A stretch of DNA of 64,000 nt. Source: Halobacterium jilantaiense. GTDB lineage: Archaea > Halobacteriota > Halobacteria > Halobacteriales > Halobacteriaceae. Below, piece by piece: positions 7,465 to 17,112 of the stretch (position 1 is its first letter; the number at the start of each line of letters is the position of its first letter). Under the pieces are notes generated by a model. That model did no database searches. It worked only from the letters and a program-made list of their open reading frames with translations, and was not told where the DNA came from. The position numbers and the translations under genes were made by a program. The stretch covers positions 1 to 64,000 of the forward strand of contig NZ_FOJA01000001.1 of assembly GCF_900110535.1 (NCBI RefSeq), read 5' to 3'.

Positions 7465-7969
7465 CCGTGAGCCGCAGTCGTTCTGTCTGACCTGACTCGG
7501 CCACGTCGCTTACGCTGCTCGACGCCGCACTGCTCGGCTCTTGGGCCTCGGTGGTGCCGTGGGTAGATTCGGAGTTATGAGCGGGCTGCTCAGGCCGACA
7601 CTGACGCTCGCGACCGTCGCCGGCTACTGGAAGGCGCTGGCGGCGATTTCCCTGACTTCGCGGGACTGTTCGGCCGGAGCGTCCTGTTCGGCATCGCGTC
7701 CCTCCTGCTGCCGCTCGTGATGCTGCCGGTTCTCCGATTCGGTGACTATCGGTACCGCGGCGGTCGGTCGACCCAAGCCTAAGCGGGGCACTGCACTCCG
7801 GTCTATTCTCTGGGTACACGCAGCTCTAGCGGCCGTTAATCGTGGTCTCAGTCACTCTTCCCCCCGGCGTCGCGATGGCTGCTTCTTCCGGTGTGCTTAT
7901 GTATGCGAAGCTGTGAGTAGGTTCTGAGAACATCGCTGTCAGTATGATACTACCAACAAACCTTCCGGG
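7465..7969. other. 505-base intergenic region with a possible decayed membrane gene
   Basis: No intact gene is supported here. Bases 7567-7782 (+) stay open for 71 codons after a TAG at 7564 but contain no ATG start. The product would include a hydrophobic stretch (FGIASLLLPLVMLPVL) followed by RFGDYRYRGG, like the end of a membrane protein. The remainder leads to the exporter promoter, with a weak TATA-like AGTATGATAC at 7941-7950. Confidence 0.35.
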
Positions 7970-10900
7970 GTGGTCCCGGTGAAGACCATCGAACGAATCG
8001 CCGACTTCGTAACCGACCACAGCAGAGCCGCCATCGCAATCATGCTGGTGCTGACACTCGCCGTCAGCGCCGGCGCGCCGATGGTCGACCAGTCCTCGTC
8101 GCTCGACCAGTTCCAGTCCGAGAGCGACGAGTCCCAGAAGCTCGACTACATCGACGAGCACTTCGAGACCGGCGAGGAGAACACGACGACTGCCCAGGTC
8201 ATCGTCCAAGGCGATGATGTCCTCTCGCGGTCCTCGCTGATAGAGACACTCGCCTACGAACAGGCGCTACACGACAACGAGACAGTCGGACCCACGCTGT
8301 CCGGCGACGACGCGATTACCGGTGTGGCGAACATCGTCGGCATCGCCGCCATCCAGATGGAAGAAGGCGAGGACGTGCGGTCGCTCGCCAGCGAAATCGA
8401 GGCCGAACGGGCCGCCATCGAGGAGCGCCGGACGGCGCTGAACGAGACCGCCGAGGCGCTCCGCGGCGAGCTCACAGTCCTCAGGCAGAACCCCAGCGCG
8501 GACCCGCAAGCCGCCTTCGAGTCGGTGGCCGCGAACTCCTCGGTCGAACTCGACGACGAGGACGCACAGACGTTCGCCGGGGCCGCCGAGGCGCTCCGGG
8601 CAGCCACCAGCGAAGAAGAGGCCCAGCAGGCCTACGAGGCCGGTACGGTCGGCGTGCTGCGCGAGGAGTTCCAGGCGCTCGAACAGCGCGGGAGCGACCT
8701 CCAGTCGCTGGCGGACGACCTCGAAGCCGAGCGCGCCGAACTGCAGGACGCGCGGAACGCGTCGCTCGCGGAGCAGCGCGCGCAACTGGAGGAGATGAAC
8801 GACAGCGAGGTCGAGGACGTCGTTGCGCGGGTACTCAGCGCGGACGCTGCCAGCAGCGGGACCGGCCCGTCCCCGTTCGAGCTGATGCCGTCCGATAGCT
8901 TCGAACCCGGTGACACTTCCGCGAACGCGACGATGTTCATCGTCCAGCAGAACGCCGACGCCGTTCCCGGCGGCGGGCAGGTGACCGACGACGATGTCGT
9001 CGACGCCCAGCTCGCGATGCAGGACCTCGCCGAGGACCGCGACCTCGAGTACCTCATCTTCGGCGGCGGCATCATCACGGACGAGATCAACAACTCGATG
9101 GCCGACAGCCTGCTCATCGTCGGGCCGCTGGCCGTCGTGTTCGTCCTGCTCGCGCTCACCGTCGCCTACCGCGACGCGCTCGACATCGTCCTCGGGCTGT
9201 TCGGCATCGCTGCCGTCCTCGCGTGGGCGTTCGGCTTCATGGGCTGGACGGACATCGACTTCAACCAGATCTTCATCGCGGTGCCCGTGTTGTTGATCGG
9301 GCTGTCCATCGACTACGCCATCCACATCTTCATGCGGCACCGCGAGGAGCGCCACGACGACGACGCGCCGGCCTCCGTTCGTGGGTCGATGAAAGTGGCA
9401 CTCAGCGGTGTCGGCGTCGCTCTCGTTCTGGTGACTGCCACCACCGTCATCGGGTTCCTGTCGAACCTCACGAGCCCGGTGCCGCCCATCCAGGAGTTCG
9501 GTATCGTGAGTGCGGTCGGCATCACGGCAGCGCTGCTCGTCTTCGGCGTCCTGATTCCCGCGCTGAAAGTCGAGCTCGACGACTACCTCGAAGGCCGGGG
9601 CTGGGACCGCAAGAAACGCGCGTTCGGCACCGGCGGCGGCCGGTTCAGTGACGCGCTCTCGTTCGGCGCGACGGCTGCACAGAAGGCACCCGCCGTCGTC
9701 ATCGTGCTCGCGCTGCTGGTGACGGCAGCCGGCGCGTACGGCGGGACGCAAGTGGACACGTCCTTCGACCAGGAGGACTTCCTGGCGGACGAACCGGCGG
9801 AGTGGCAGCAGAACCTCCCCGAGCCGTTCGCACCGAGCGAGTACACCGCGAAAGAGAACCTCGAGTACGTGAACGACCGGTTCGTTCGCGAGGACTTACA
9901 GGCCCAGATTCTGCTCGAGGGCGACGGCGTGCAACGCGACACTGCGCTCGAACGCGTGCAGGACGCCCGCGACGCAGCCAGCAACAAGAACGTCACGACG
10001 GAACTCACGAACGGCGAACCCGGTATCGAGGGCGTGCTGTCGGCGATGCGGTCGACCGCAGCAGCCAACGACTCGTTCGCCGAGACGTTCGAGGCAGCGG
10101 ACACTGACGGTAACGGCGTGCCCGACCAGAACGTCACGGGCGTGTACGACGCGTTCTTCGACGCGGCACCCGACCAGGCGTCCTCGTACATCGCACAGGA
10201 CGACGACGGGAACGCCGAGGCGCTGCGGATGGTCGTCTCCATCCAGGGTGGCTCGTCCAGCGACGACATCACCGAGCAGATGCGAGACGTGGCTGAGACT
10301 GCCGAAGGTGACGGTATCACGGCGACCGCCACCGGCAGCGCCATCCTGAACAAGATTGTGCAGGACCAGCTGCTGGACACGGTCGTCGAGAGCCTGCTCA
10401 TCACGCTCGTCGCCGTCTTCGCGTTCCTGATGTTGACCTACCGGTTCACCGACGGCAGCGCGACGCTCGGTGCGGTGACGCTGCTGCCCGTCGTCCTGAG
10501 CGTCGCGTGGATTCTCGGGACGATGTACCTGACCGACATCCCGTTCAACGTCCTGACGGGGATGATCACGAGCCTGACTGTCGGGCTCGGGGTGGCGTAC
10601 AGCATCCACCTCAGCGAACGGTACATGCAGGAGCTAGAGAGCGCAGACTCCGTCTGGGACGCGATGCAGACTGCCGTCACGGGCACCGGCGGTGCGCTGC
10701 TGGGGTCGGCGGCGACGACGGTCGGCGGCTTCGGCGTGCTGGCGTTCGCCATTTTGCCGCCGCTCCAGCAGTTCGGCATCATCACCGGACTCACCATCAT
10801 CTACGCGTTCCTCGCCAGCGTGCTCGTACTCCCCAGCCTGCTCGTGGTGTGGACGAAGTACCTCGGCCCCGACTGGACGGCCGACGACTTCGCCGACGAC

Positions 10901-11479
10901 ACCGACGACGACAGCGAGGAGTCCGGCGCGGCGGTCGCGGCGAACGGCGCGGGCGCGACGCAGCAGGCGGCACCGGCCGCTGCGGCGGACGCGCCGACGC
11001 GGACGCTGTCCCGTGACCTCGTGCAGCCGGCGGGCAGCCTCACCGCGACGGTGCGGCTGACCGGCGACGGCCGCGTGGCGCTCTCGGAGTCCGTCCGGGG
11101 CGGCACCGTCACGGCCGTCGAGGCCGACCCCGAACCCGTGAACGCGGTCGTCACCGACGACGGCGTCCACGTGGCGTGGCGTCTCGACGACGCGACTGCG
11201 GCGACCGCGACCTACGACGTCGTGGTCGACGGGGACGCGGTGGACGGGACGGCCGTCTCGTTCGTCGGCGAGGCGCTCGGCGACAGCGAACGCGACGTGG
11301 CCGGAGACACCGAGGCGACGGTCGTTTCGGACATCTTCGAGCGCGTGTTCGCGCAGGCCGAGGTCACCGACGACGACCTCGCGGCGGCCAGCGAGGCGTT
11401 CCGCGAGGGCGAACTCTCCGCCGACCAGTACGACCGGGTCGTGCGGGAGTGGGCGCGCGACCGCCCGGAGGGAGAATGA
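7970..11479 (+). CDS. RND/MMPL-superfamily exporter with C-terminal soluble domain
   Basis: The 1169-residue protein has the duplicated 6+6 transmembrane plan of RND/MMPL transporters. A first helix at about residues 18-37 precedes a large external domain containing a glutamate- and alanine-rich coiled coil (about 130-280), then five helices from about 378 with the SSD motif GLSIDYAIHIF near 443. The second half repeats this from about 570, with GLGVAYSIHL near 868. A hydrophilic tail (about 985-1169) follows the last helix and looks like a beta-rich domain plus a helical hairpin. It likely uses ion gradients to export a hydrophobic compound. The next regulator overlaps its stop by four bases, so they form an operon. 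A second GTG at 7979 is an alternative start. Confidence 0.87.
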   Translation: MVPVKTIERIADFVTDHSRAAIAIMLVLTLAVSAGAPMVDQSSSLDQFQSESDESQKLDYIDEHFETGEENTTTAQVIVQGDDVLSRSSLIETLAYEQALHDNETVGPTLSGDDAITGVANIVGIAAIQMEEGEDVRSLASEIEAERAAIEERRTALNETAEALRGELTVLRQNPSADPQAAFESVAANSSVELDDEDAQTFAGAAEALRAATSEEEAQQAYEAGTVGVLREEFQALEQRGSDLQSLADDLEAERAELQDARNASLAEQRAQLEEMNDSEVEDVVARVLSADAASSGTGPSPFELMPSDSFEPGDTSANATMFIVQQNADAVPGGGQVTDDDVVDAQLAMQDLAEDRDLEYLIFGGGIITDEINNSMADSLLIVGPLAVVFVLLALTVAYRDALDIVLGLFGIAAVLAWAFGFMGWTDIDFNQIFIAVPVLLIGLSIDYAIHIFMRHREERHDDDAPASVRGSMKVALSGVGVALVLVTATTVIGFLSNLTSPVPPIQEFGIVSAVGITAALLVFGVLIPALKVELDDYLEGRGWDRKKRAFGTGGGRFSDALSFGATAAQKAPAVVIVLALLVTAAGAYGGTQVDTSFDQEDFLADEPAEWQQNLPEPFAPSEYTAKENLEYVNDRFVREDLQAQILLEGDGVQRDTALERVQDARDAASNKNVTTELTNGEPGIEGVLSAMRSTAAANDSFAETFEAADTDGNGVPDQNVTGVYDAFFDAAPDQASSYIAQDDDGNAEALRMVVSIQGGSSSDDITEQMRDVAETAEGDGITATATGSAILNKIVQDQLLDTVVESLLITLVAVFAFLMLTYRFTDGSATLGAVTLLPVVLSVAWILGTMYLTDIPFNVLTGMITSLTVGLGVAYSIHLSERYMQELESADSVWDAMQTAVTGTGGALLGSAATTVGGFGVLAFAILPPLQQFGIITGLTIIYAFLASVLVLPSLLVVWTKYLGPDWTADDFADDTDDDSEESGAAVAANGAGATQQAAPAAAADAPTRTLSRDLVQPAGSLTATVRLTGDGRVALSESVRGGTVTAVEADPEPVNAVVTDDGVHVAWRLDDATAATATYDVVVDGDAVDGTAVSFVGEALGDSERDVAGDTEATVVSDIFERVFAQAEVTDDDLAAASEAFREGELSADQYDRVVREWARDRPEGE

Positions 11480-12231
11480 ACGAGGGGGACGCTGTCGACG
11501 CGCTCAAATCCCTCGGGCTGACGACCTACGAGGCCCGGACGTTCGTGGCGCTCCAGAAGCTCGGAGCCGGCACCGCCAGCGAGGTCGCCGAAATCGCCGA
11601 GGTGCCGCGCTCGCAGGTGTACGGTGCGGCCGAGGACCTGGAGGGCCGCGGGCTCGTCGACGTCGAGCAGTCGAACCCGACGCGGTACCGGCCGGTCGGC
11701 ATCGAGGAGGCCCGCGAGCGCCTCTACCGGCAGCTCCGGTCGGAGAGCGACGCGGCGTTCGACTACCTCGAATCCGTGCGGTCGGAGTACGGCACCGACG
11801 AGGAGGAGAGCGAGGCCATCTGGACCGTCCGAGGGTCGGCGAACGTCGCCGCCCGCGCGACCCGGCTCGTCGCGTCGGCCGAGAACCGCGTGGTGTACGG
11901 CACCGAACACGTGCAGCGGCTCGGTCCGAGCGTCCGCGAGGCGCTCGCGGACGCCGTCGAAGCGGGCGTGGCTGTGACGGTTATCAGTGAAGCAGACGAC
12001 GTGCTAGACGTGGCCCGCGAAATCGGTGCGCGAGCAGTCGCGGTCGGCCACGAGCTGATGCCGGAGATGGGGACCGAGCGCGTCGTGATGGCGGACGACG
12101 ACGCCGTGCTCGTCTCCGTGGGTGCCGACGACGGCTCTGAGACGGCGTTCTGGAGCCGCGACACGGCGTTCGCGACGATGCTGTCGAGCCTGCTGGGCGA
12201 GTTCGTGGCGACGGTCGCCGGCGACCAGTAG
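11476..12231 (+). CDS. TrmB-like winged-helix regulator, second copy
   Basis: The ATG overlaps the exporter stop (ATGA), giving a 251-residue protein. Its N-terminal winged helix (about residues 5-75) and the PRSQVYGAAEDLEGRGLV recognition region are close to those of the regulator at 181-954. Behind it is a PLD-like sensor domain (TVRGSANV, VVYGTEHV). Translational coupling indicates that it regulates or is controlled with the exporter. Two exporter-regulator pairs arranged the same way 11 kb apart point to duplication. Confidence 0.87.
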   Translation: MNEGDAVDALKSLGLTTYEARTFVALQKLGAGTASEVAEIAEVPRSQVYGAAEDLEGRGLVDVEQSNPTRYRPVGIEEARERLYRQLRSESDAAFDYLESVRSEYGTDEEESEAIWTVRGSANVAARATRLVASAENRVVYGTEHVQRLGPSVREALADAVEAGVAVTVISEADDVLDVAREIGARAVAVGHELMPEMGTERVVMADDDAVLVSVGADDGSETAFWSRDTAFATMLSSLLGEFVATVAGDQ

Positions 12232-12262
12232 GCGTTTCTCCCGCCGGCTCGTCCGTCCACGT

Positions 12263-12685
12263 ATGCGGGTGGAACGGGCTGACACCGAATCCGAGTACGA
12301 GGACGCACTGGGCGTTCGCTACGACGTGTTCGTCGACGAGCAGGGCGTCCCCGAGGACCTGGAGGTCGACGAGTACGAGGAGACCGCGACGCACTTCGTC
12401 GGCTACGACGACGGCGAGCCGGTGGCGGCCGCCCGGCTCCGCGAGTACGAGCCCGGCGTCGGGAAGGTCGAGCGCGTCGCGGTCCGGGCGTCCAGACGCG
12501 GCGAGGGGTTCGGCGCGGCCGTGATGGACGCCGTCGAGGACGCCGCCACCGGAGCGTTCGACGAGCTGTACCTCCACGCCCAGCTACACGTCGAGGAGTT
12601 CTACGCCGACCGCGGCTACGAGCGCGACGGCGAGGCGTTCACCGAGGCGGGCATCGAACACGTCGCGATGCGAACGCGGCTGTAG
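12263..12685 (+). CDS. GNAT-family N-acetyltransferase
   Basis: The 140-residue protein has the GNAT fold with the acetyl-CoA loop R-A-S-R-R-G-E-G-F-G-A (about residues 75-85), and an N-terminal RYDVFVDEQGVP segment typical of the YjcF/ElaA-like group. The conserved Y-x-x-R-G-Y-E-R-D-G-E-x-F end is also characteristic. The acceptor is unknown. It begins 31 bases after the TrmB-like gene and may be read through from that operon. Confidence 0.88.
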   Translation: MRVERADTESEYEDALGVRYDVFVDEQGVPEDLEVDEYEETATHFVGYDDGEPVAAARLREYEPGVGKVERVAVRASRRGEGFGAAVMDAVEDAATGAFDELYLHAQLHVEEFYADRGYERDGEAFTEAGIEHVAMRTRL

Positions 12686-12843
12686 CCCGAGTCGGGACGC
12701 CAGCGTCGGCGCGCGGAGAAGCGGGGACCGGACAGATACTGACTGGCGTGGGGCGTCCGGAGACCACGCCAGACGCGTCTACATCGTCCAGGGTAGTAAG
12801 GGTCCCGACAGCTACAAGAGCCGTCGCGGCGACCCACCACTGA

Positions 12844-13794
12844 ATGGACGTCGACACAGCCGCCCAGACCTGTACCGACGTCGTCGAGGCCGTCTCCGGC
12901 GCCGTCGTCACCGACAGCGAGTTCCTCGAAACTGTGCTCTCCGGTGCGCTCGCCCGCGGTCACGTCCTCCTCGAGGACGTCCCCGGGACGGGGAAGACCC
13001 TGACAGCGCGCAGCCTCGCGAACGCCCTCGGCCTGGAGTTCACGCGCATCCAGTTCACCCCCGACCTGCTCCCGTCGGACATCACCGGCTCGCACGTCTA
13101 CGACGCCGCCACGGAGTCGTTCAGCTTCAACCGCGGCCCCGTGTTCGCGAACGTGGTGCTGGCGGACGAAATCAACCGCGCACCGCCGAAGACGCAGGCG
13201 GCGCTCCTCGAAGCGATGGAGGAGGGACAGGTGAGCATCGACGGCGAGACCCGCCAACTCCCGGACCCGTTTTTCGTCATCGCGACCCAGAACCCCGTCG
13301 AACAGGAGGGGACGTTCCGGCTGCCGGAGGCCCAGCGCGACCGCTTCGCGGTGAAGGCCGCCATCGGCTACCCGGACCGGGCTGGCGAACGAGAGCTCGT
13401 CGACCGCCGCGCCGACCGCACCGCCACGACCCCCGAGGTCTCTCAGGTCGTCCCCGAGGACGCGCTGCCCGCCCTCCAGCGGGTGCCAGAGACCGTCTCC
13501 GTCTCCGACGGCGTCCGGGACTACGTCGTGGACGTCGGCCGCGGTACGCGCGCCGACCCGCGCGTCGAGGTCGGCGTGAGTCCGCGTGGCACGCAGAAGC
13601 TCTTCGAGGTGGCCCGCGCCAGAGCCGTCTTCCAGGGCCGGGACTACGTCACGCCCGACGACGTGAAGGCCGTCGCCGAACCGGTGCTCGTCCACCGAAT
13701 CGTTCTGACGGGTGAAGCCAACGTCGAGGGCGTCGACCCGGCGGCCGTCGTCGCGGACGTCCTCAACCGCGTCGAAGTCCCCGCAGTCACGTAG
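12844..13794 (+). CDS. MoxR-family AAA+ ATPase
   Basis: The 316-residue protein is a complete MoxR ATPase with Walker A (GTGKT, about residues 49-53), Walker B (VVLADEINRAPPKTQ, about 105-119), sensor 1 in IATQNPVEQEGTFRLPEAQ and an arginine finger region at QRDRF. MoxR proteins act as chaperones that insert cofactors or mature partner proteins, and are usually encoded with DUF58 and transglutaminase-like genes. Here those partners lie on the opposite strand at 14210-20224, converging on it across one small gene. Confidence 0.93.
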   Translation: MDVDTAAQTCTDVVEAVSGAVVTDSEFLETVLSGALARGHVLLEDVPGTGKTLTARSLANALGLEFTRIQFTPDLLPSDITGSHVYDAATESFSFNRGPVFANVVLADEINRAPPKTQAALLEAMEEGQVSIDGETRQLPDPFFVIATQNPVEQEGTFRLPEAQRDRFAVKAAIGYPDRAGERELVDRRADRTATTPEVSQVVPEDALPALQRVPETVSVSDGVRDYVVDVGRGTRADPRVEVGVSPRGTQKLFEVARARAVFQGRDYVTPDDVKAVAEPVLVHRIVLTGEANVEGVDPAAVVADVLNRVEVPAVT

Positions 13795-14172
13795 TCAGGC
13801 GAGCGTCTCCTGGACGGCCTCCAGCACCGGCGTCACGTTCGACACGTCGCCGTCGAGGCCGACGAAGATGGTCGGCGCGTCCTCGTAGCCGAGCACGATG
13901 ACGTTCACGCCGTCGTCGTACACTTCCACCGTACACCGGAGCGGCCCCACCGGGTCGTGGAGGGCTTCTTTCCGGTCCGCGGACAGCACGTCCAACACCA
14001 CCTCGTCGACCACTTCGTCGACGTGGCCGGGCTCGTAGCCCTCGAGTGCGTCCTCGCTCGCGTGCGCTATCGCGTAGTCCCGCTCCCGGAAATCACCGTA
14101 GAACACGCCCCTGAGCCCGTCTCCGGCCTGCGATTCGAGCAGGTCCACGAGGGTCTCGATTCGGTCGTCCAT
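13795..14172 (-). CDS. small haloarchaeal protein of unknown function
   Basis: The 125-residue acidic protein has no family I can name with confidence. It has an N-terminal helix (IETLVDLLESQAGDGLRGVFYGDF) and a C-terminal beta-strand region (VNVIVLGYEDAPTIFVGLDGD). That is the build of small roadblock-like or sensor modules, but this is only a visual impression. Its stop directly abuts the convergent moxR stop, and it lies 37 bases downstream of the membrane-protein gene at 14210, so it may be the last gene of the transglutaminase operon. Confidence 0.65.
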   Translation of the reverse strand: MDDRIETLVDLLESQAGDGLRGVFYGDFRERDYAIAHASEDALEGYEPGHVDEVVDEVVLDVLSADRKEALHDPVGPLRCTVEVYDDGVNVIVLGYEDAPTIFVGLDGDVSNVTPVLEAVQETLA

Positions 14173-14209
14173 CTCGTGTGGACAGGAACTGACACTACGT
14201 AACTCTGTA

Positions 14210-15730
14210 TCAATCCGCCAGCGCGGCGACGAGCGCGGCGAGCGCGATGCCCGCCGCGGCGAGCGCGACGAACGCCCCGGTCTGGTCGGGCGCGTCGAGT
14301 CCGGCAGTGGCGTCGTACAGCCGCTGCGCGCCGTAGTACGCGAGCGCACCGAGCGCGACGCTCGCGGCGACGTGAACGAGTTCGACGCGCGCCGTGGGTG
14401 CCCGGCGGCCGAGTTCGGCTGCGAGGCCGACGCCGTGCTCGCCGACGTCCCAGACGACCATCCCGGCCGCGACGAGGCCGAACACGAACCCCGGGTTGGC
14501 GGCCTGCACGCCAGCCGCAGCGCCCGCGAGGACGAGGCCGGCGGCGGCGACGGCCGCGGGCGCGGCGCGCTGGGGGACGACCCGGAGGCTGCCGAGCACC
14601 GCGAACGCGACGAGGAGGCCGCCGAGCCCGAGCAGCGGGACGACGAGCGCGACGAGCGCGAGCGTCGGTTCGCCGGCGAGTTCGACCGCGTTGTCGAGGA
14701 CCGGGCGCGCGGGCTCCGGAGCGGCGCGGCGCGCGGCGGCGACAACTCGACCGGCGAACACGACGCCGACTGCCGCCGCGAGCAGGCCGCCGCCGACGGT
14801 CGGCGCGACCCGCTGGAGGCTCTCGCGGTGGTCGCCGGTCGCCAGACGGCCGACCCGGAGCACGGCGTAGACGGCCAGCGAGACGACGACGGCGGCGAGC
14901 ATAGCGACCCGGAGGCCGCCGCTGGACGCGACTGCGCCGGCCGTGGCCGCGAGCGGGTCCGGGGCCCGGGCTGCGATGCGGTCGGCGACCCCGCTGATGG
15001 CGACGACGGCGGTGACCGGCCACGCGAGCGCGGCGAGCCGCCACGCGGAGAGGCAGACGACCACAGTGAGTTCGGTGGCTCGCGCGGCTGTGTCCCGGTA
15101 CGCCCGCGGTGCGAGTGCGACGACCGGTGCGGCGTCGACGCCCGCGGCGAGCGCCCGCGTCGTCACCGCGAACAGGACGAGGAACGCCGCGACGTCGACG
15201 GTGGTGCCCGTCGGCTCGACGAGCAGCCGTGCGAACCCGCCGAGGAGCGCGCCGAAGTCGTTCACCACGCCCGCCTCGCGGCCGACCCGGGAGGCTCCGG
15301 CCGCGAACACCGCGAGGAGTGGCAGGGTCGTCGTCGCGGAGACGACCGAGAACGCGCGGCCGACCGCGCCGCCGCCGACGCCGCCGGTGAACGCAGCCGT
15401 CGCACCGAAGCCGGCGGCCGCCAGCCCGAGTACCACGAACGGGTCGAGGAGGCCGTCGAGCAGCAGGGGGTCGGCCAGCGAGAGCGCGACCGCGGCCAGC
15501 ACCGCAACGCCACCGGCGGGAGCCAGCACGGACGCTGCCAGCACCGCCAGCGGCTCCTCGCGGCCGGCGAGCCCGGTCGCCGCCGCCAGCACCGCGCCAC
15601 CGGCGACCGCGAGCAGCGCCGGGGTGCCGTAGGTCGCGCTGGCGTCGTTCGCGGCGAACGCGACCACGACGAGCGCCACCACGCCGGCGACGAGCGTCGG
15701 TCGCCGGGTCGGGGTGTCGGTCGCGCTCAC
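14210..15730 (-). CDS. polytopic membrane protein, last core gene of the DUF58 operon
   Basis: The GTG start shares GTGA with the stop of the DUF58 gene, indicating translational coupling. The 506 residues are almost entirely alanine-, valine- and leucine-rich helices, with roughly 12 predicted transmembrane spans and no obvious catalytic motif. I recall similar haloarchaeal proteins annotated as DUF7519. The operon position suggests that it is the membrane part of a MoxR/DUF58/transglutaminase system. The G+C is very high and produces long spurious antisense frames. Confidence 0.75.
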   Translation of the reverse strand: MSATDTPTRRPTLVAGVVALVVVAFAANDASATYGTPALLAVAGGAVLAAATGLAGREEPLAVLAASVLAPAGGVAVLAAVALSLADPLLLDGLLDPFVVLGLAAAGFGATAAFTGGVGGGAVGRAFSVVSATTTLPLLAVFAAGASRVGREAGVVNDFGALLGGFARLLVEPTGTTVDVAAFLVLFAVTTRALAAGVDAAPVVALAPRAYRDTAARATELTVVVCLSAWRLAALAWPVTAVVAISGVADRIAARAPDPLAATAGAVASSGGLRVAMLAAVVVSLAVYAVLRVGRLATGDHRESLQRVAPTVGGGLLAAAVGVVFAGRVVAAARRAAPEPARPVLDNAVELAGEPTLALVALVVPLLGLGGLLVAFAVLGSLRVVPQRAAPAAVAAAGLVLAGAAAGVQAANPGFVFGLVAAGMVVWDVGEHGVGLAAELGRRAPTARVELVHVAASVALGALAYYGAQRLYDATAGLDAPDQTGAFVALAAAGIALAALVAALAD

Positions 15731-17112
15731 TGGCGGCCACCTCCCGTCACCGCGGTCGTGGCCCGCGACACGGCGCTCGCCAGGGACTCGTCGAGCGACC
15801 AGTCGACGACCTGCGCGCCCGTCGCCCGCAGGCGGTCCAGGGCGAGAACGCGGTCGGCCGCGGCCAGCGTCCGGCCGGGCGTGTCCGTCGCGGTCACGTC
15901 CGGCGAGACGGCCGTCACGCGGTGGTCGTCGGCGGCCAGCCGGCGCGCCAGCGCCACCGGGAAGTCGTCGAAGACGGGCGAGCAGACCACCACCTGCGTC
16001 CCGGGGTCGACGCGCGCCGCGAACTGCCGCACGCGAGCGTCGGTGTCGCCGCCGAGCCACGTCGTCTCGCCGCCGTCCGCTGCGGCGGCGCGCTCGCGCG
16101 TCGCGTCGGCCTGCTCGCTCACTGTGTCCGACTCCGCACCGTCCCCGGAGTCCGTCCGTCCGTCGTCCCGGCTGCCGACGGCGGCGTCGAGGACGGCCGC
16201 CAGTCGCGCGTGGTGGGCGTCCCCGGTCCCCGGCGGCACCCACGCGGGGTCCGGGGCGTCCGCGACCGGGTCGTCCAGCCCGAACACGGCGAGTCCGACC
16301 TGGTGGCCCGCGGTCTCCAGCGGTTCGACGGCCTGCGCGGCGGCGTACGCCGACAGCGCAGCGCCCGACGGCGCTCCCTCCCGGGCAGTCACGTCGGTGT
16401 CCGCGCGCGCGTCGACGGCGAGGACGACAGCCGCGGCGCGGCGCTCGCGGTAGTTCACGGTCGTGAGGTCGCCGGTCTTGGCGTACTGCCGCCAGTCGAT
16501 GCGGGAGACGGGGTCGCCGGGCTGGTAGTCCCGCGTGGAGTGGAACTCGATGCCGGGGCCGCCGGTGTCCGTCGGCAGACTCCCGGCGTGCTGGGTCGTC
16601 TGCCGGCGCAGCGGGATGTCCGCGACTGCCACCTGGCAGTCCAGCGACGCGTCGCCGTCCGCCGGAACGTTCGCGGTTCGACTGGTCGCGCCCCCCGTTC
16701 CGCGCAGCCGCACGGTCGGGTCGCCGAACGGGAACTGGCCGCGGTCGGCGACGACCTCGTACTCGACGGTCGCGGTGTCGCCGGCCGCCAGCGCGAACCC
16801 GCCGCCGGTCGCGCCTCCGACGACCCGGAGCCCCTCGGGGACGGCGTCCGCGACCCGGACGTCGGTGAGCGCCGCGTCCCCCGTGTTCTCGACGGTCAGC
16901 GTCACTGCCACGCGGTCGCCGGGCAGCGGCGACGACGCCGACAGCGTGCGCTCAACGTCCAGCGACCCGGGGTCGCGAGGCGTTGAGACGGCCGCGAACA
17001 CGACGAACGCGAGCGGAATCGCGGCGGCGACGAACAGCACGCGCTGCCCGCTCGCGACCCCGGCGGCGGCGAGCGCGAGCGTCGCCAGCAGCCCGCCGGT
17101 GTCGCGGCTCAC
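15727..17112 (-). CDS. DUF58 family protein with N-terminal membrane anchor
   Basis: The GTG start overlaps the previous stop. The 461-residue protein has two N-terminal helices (about residues 5-45), a CARDB-like beta domain (about 55-165, with TVENTGDAALTDVRV), and the DUF58 signature near residues 205-230 (GIEFHSTRDYQPGDPVSRIDWRQYAKTGDL, read here in parts). A von Willebrand factor A-like fold follows (VVLAVDARAD). DUF58 proteins partner with MoxR ATPases, and the molecular role is unresolved. It sits in the middle of the four-gene minus-strand operon. Confidence 0.88.
   Translation of the reverse strand: MSRDTGGLLATLALAAAGVASGQRVLFVAAAIPLAFVVFAAVSTPRDPGSLDVERTLSASSPLPGDRVAVTLTVENTGDAALTDVRVADAVPEGLRVVGGATGGGFALAAGDTATVEYEVVADRGQFPFGDPTVRLRGTGGATSRTANVPADGDASLDCQVAVADIPLRRQTTQHAGSLPTDTGGPGIEFHSTRDYQPGDPVSRIDWRQYAKTGDLTTVNYRERRAAAVVLAVDARADTDVTAREGAPSGAALSAYAAAQAVEPLETAGHQVGLAVFGLDDPVADAPDPAWVPPGTGDAHHARLAAVLDAAVGSRDDGRTDSGDGAESDTVSEQADATRERAAAADGGETTWLGGDTDARVRQFAARVDPGTQVVVCSPVFDDFPVALARRLAADDHRVTAVSPDVTATDTPGRTLAAADRVLALDRLRATGAQVVDWSLDESLASAVSRATTAVTGGGRQ

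Noticed and set aside
8267..9751. Long minus-strand frame (494 codons) inside the RND exporter
   Set aside because: It is an antisense shadow caused by high G+C in third codon positions. The plus-strand frame has a full family match.
14372..16453. Long plus-strand frame (693 codons) opposite the DUF58 operon
   Set aside because: It is rich in Arg, Ala, Asp and Gly repeats with no domain, while the minus strand carries coherent membrane and DUF58 proteins.
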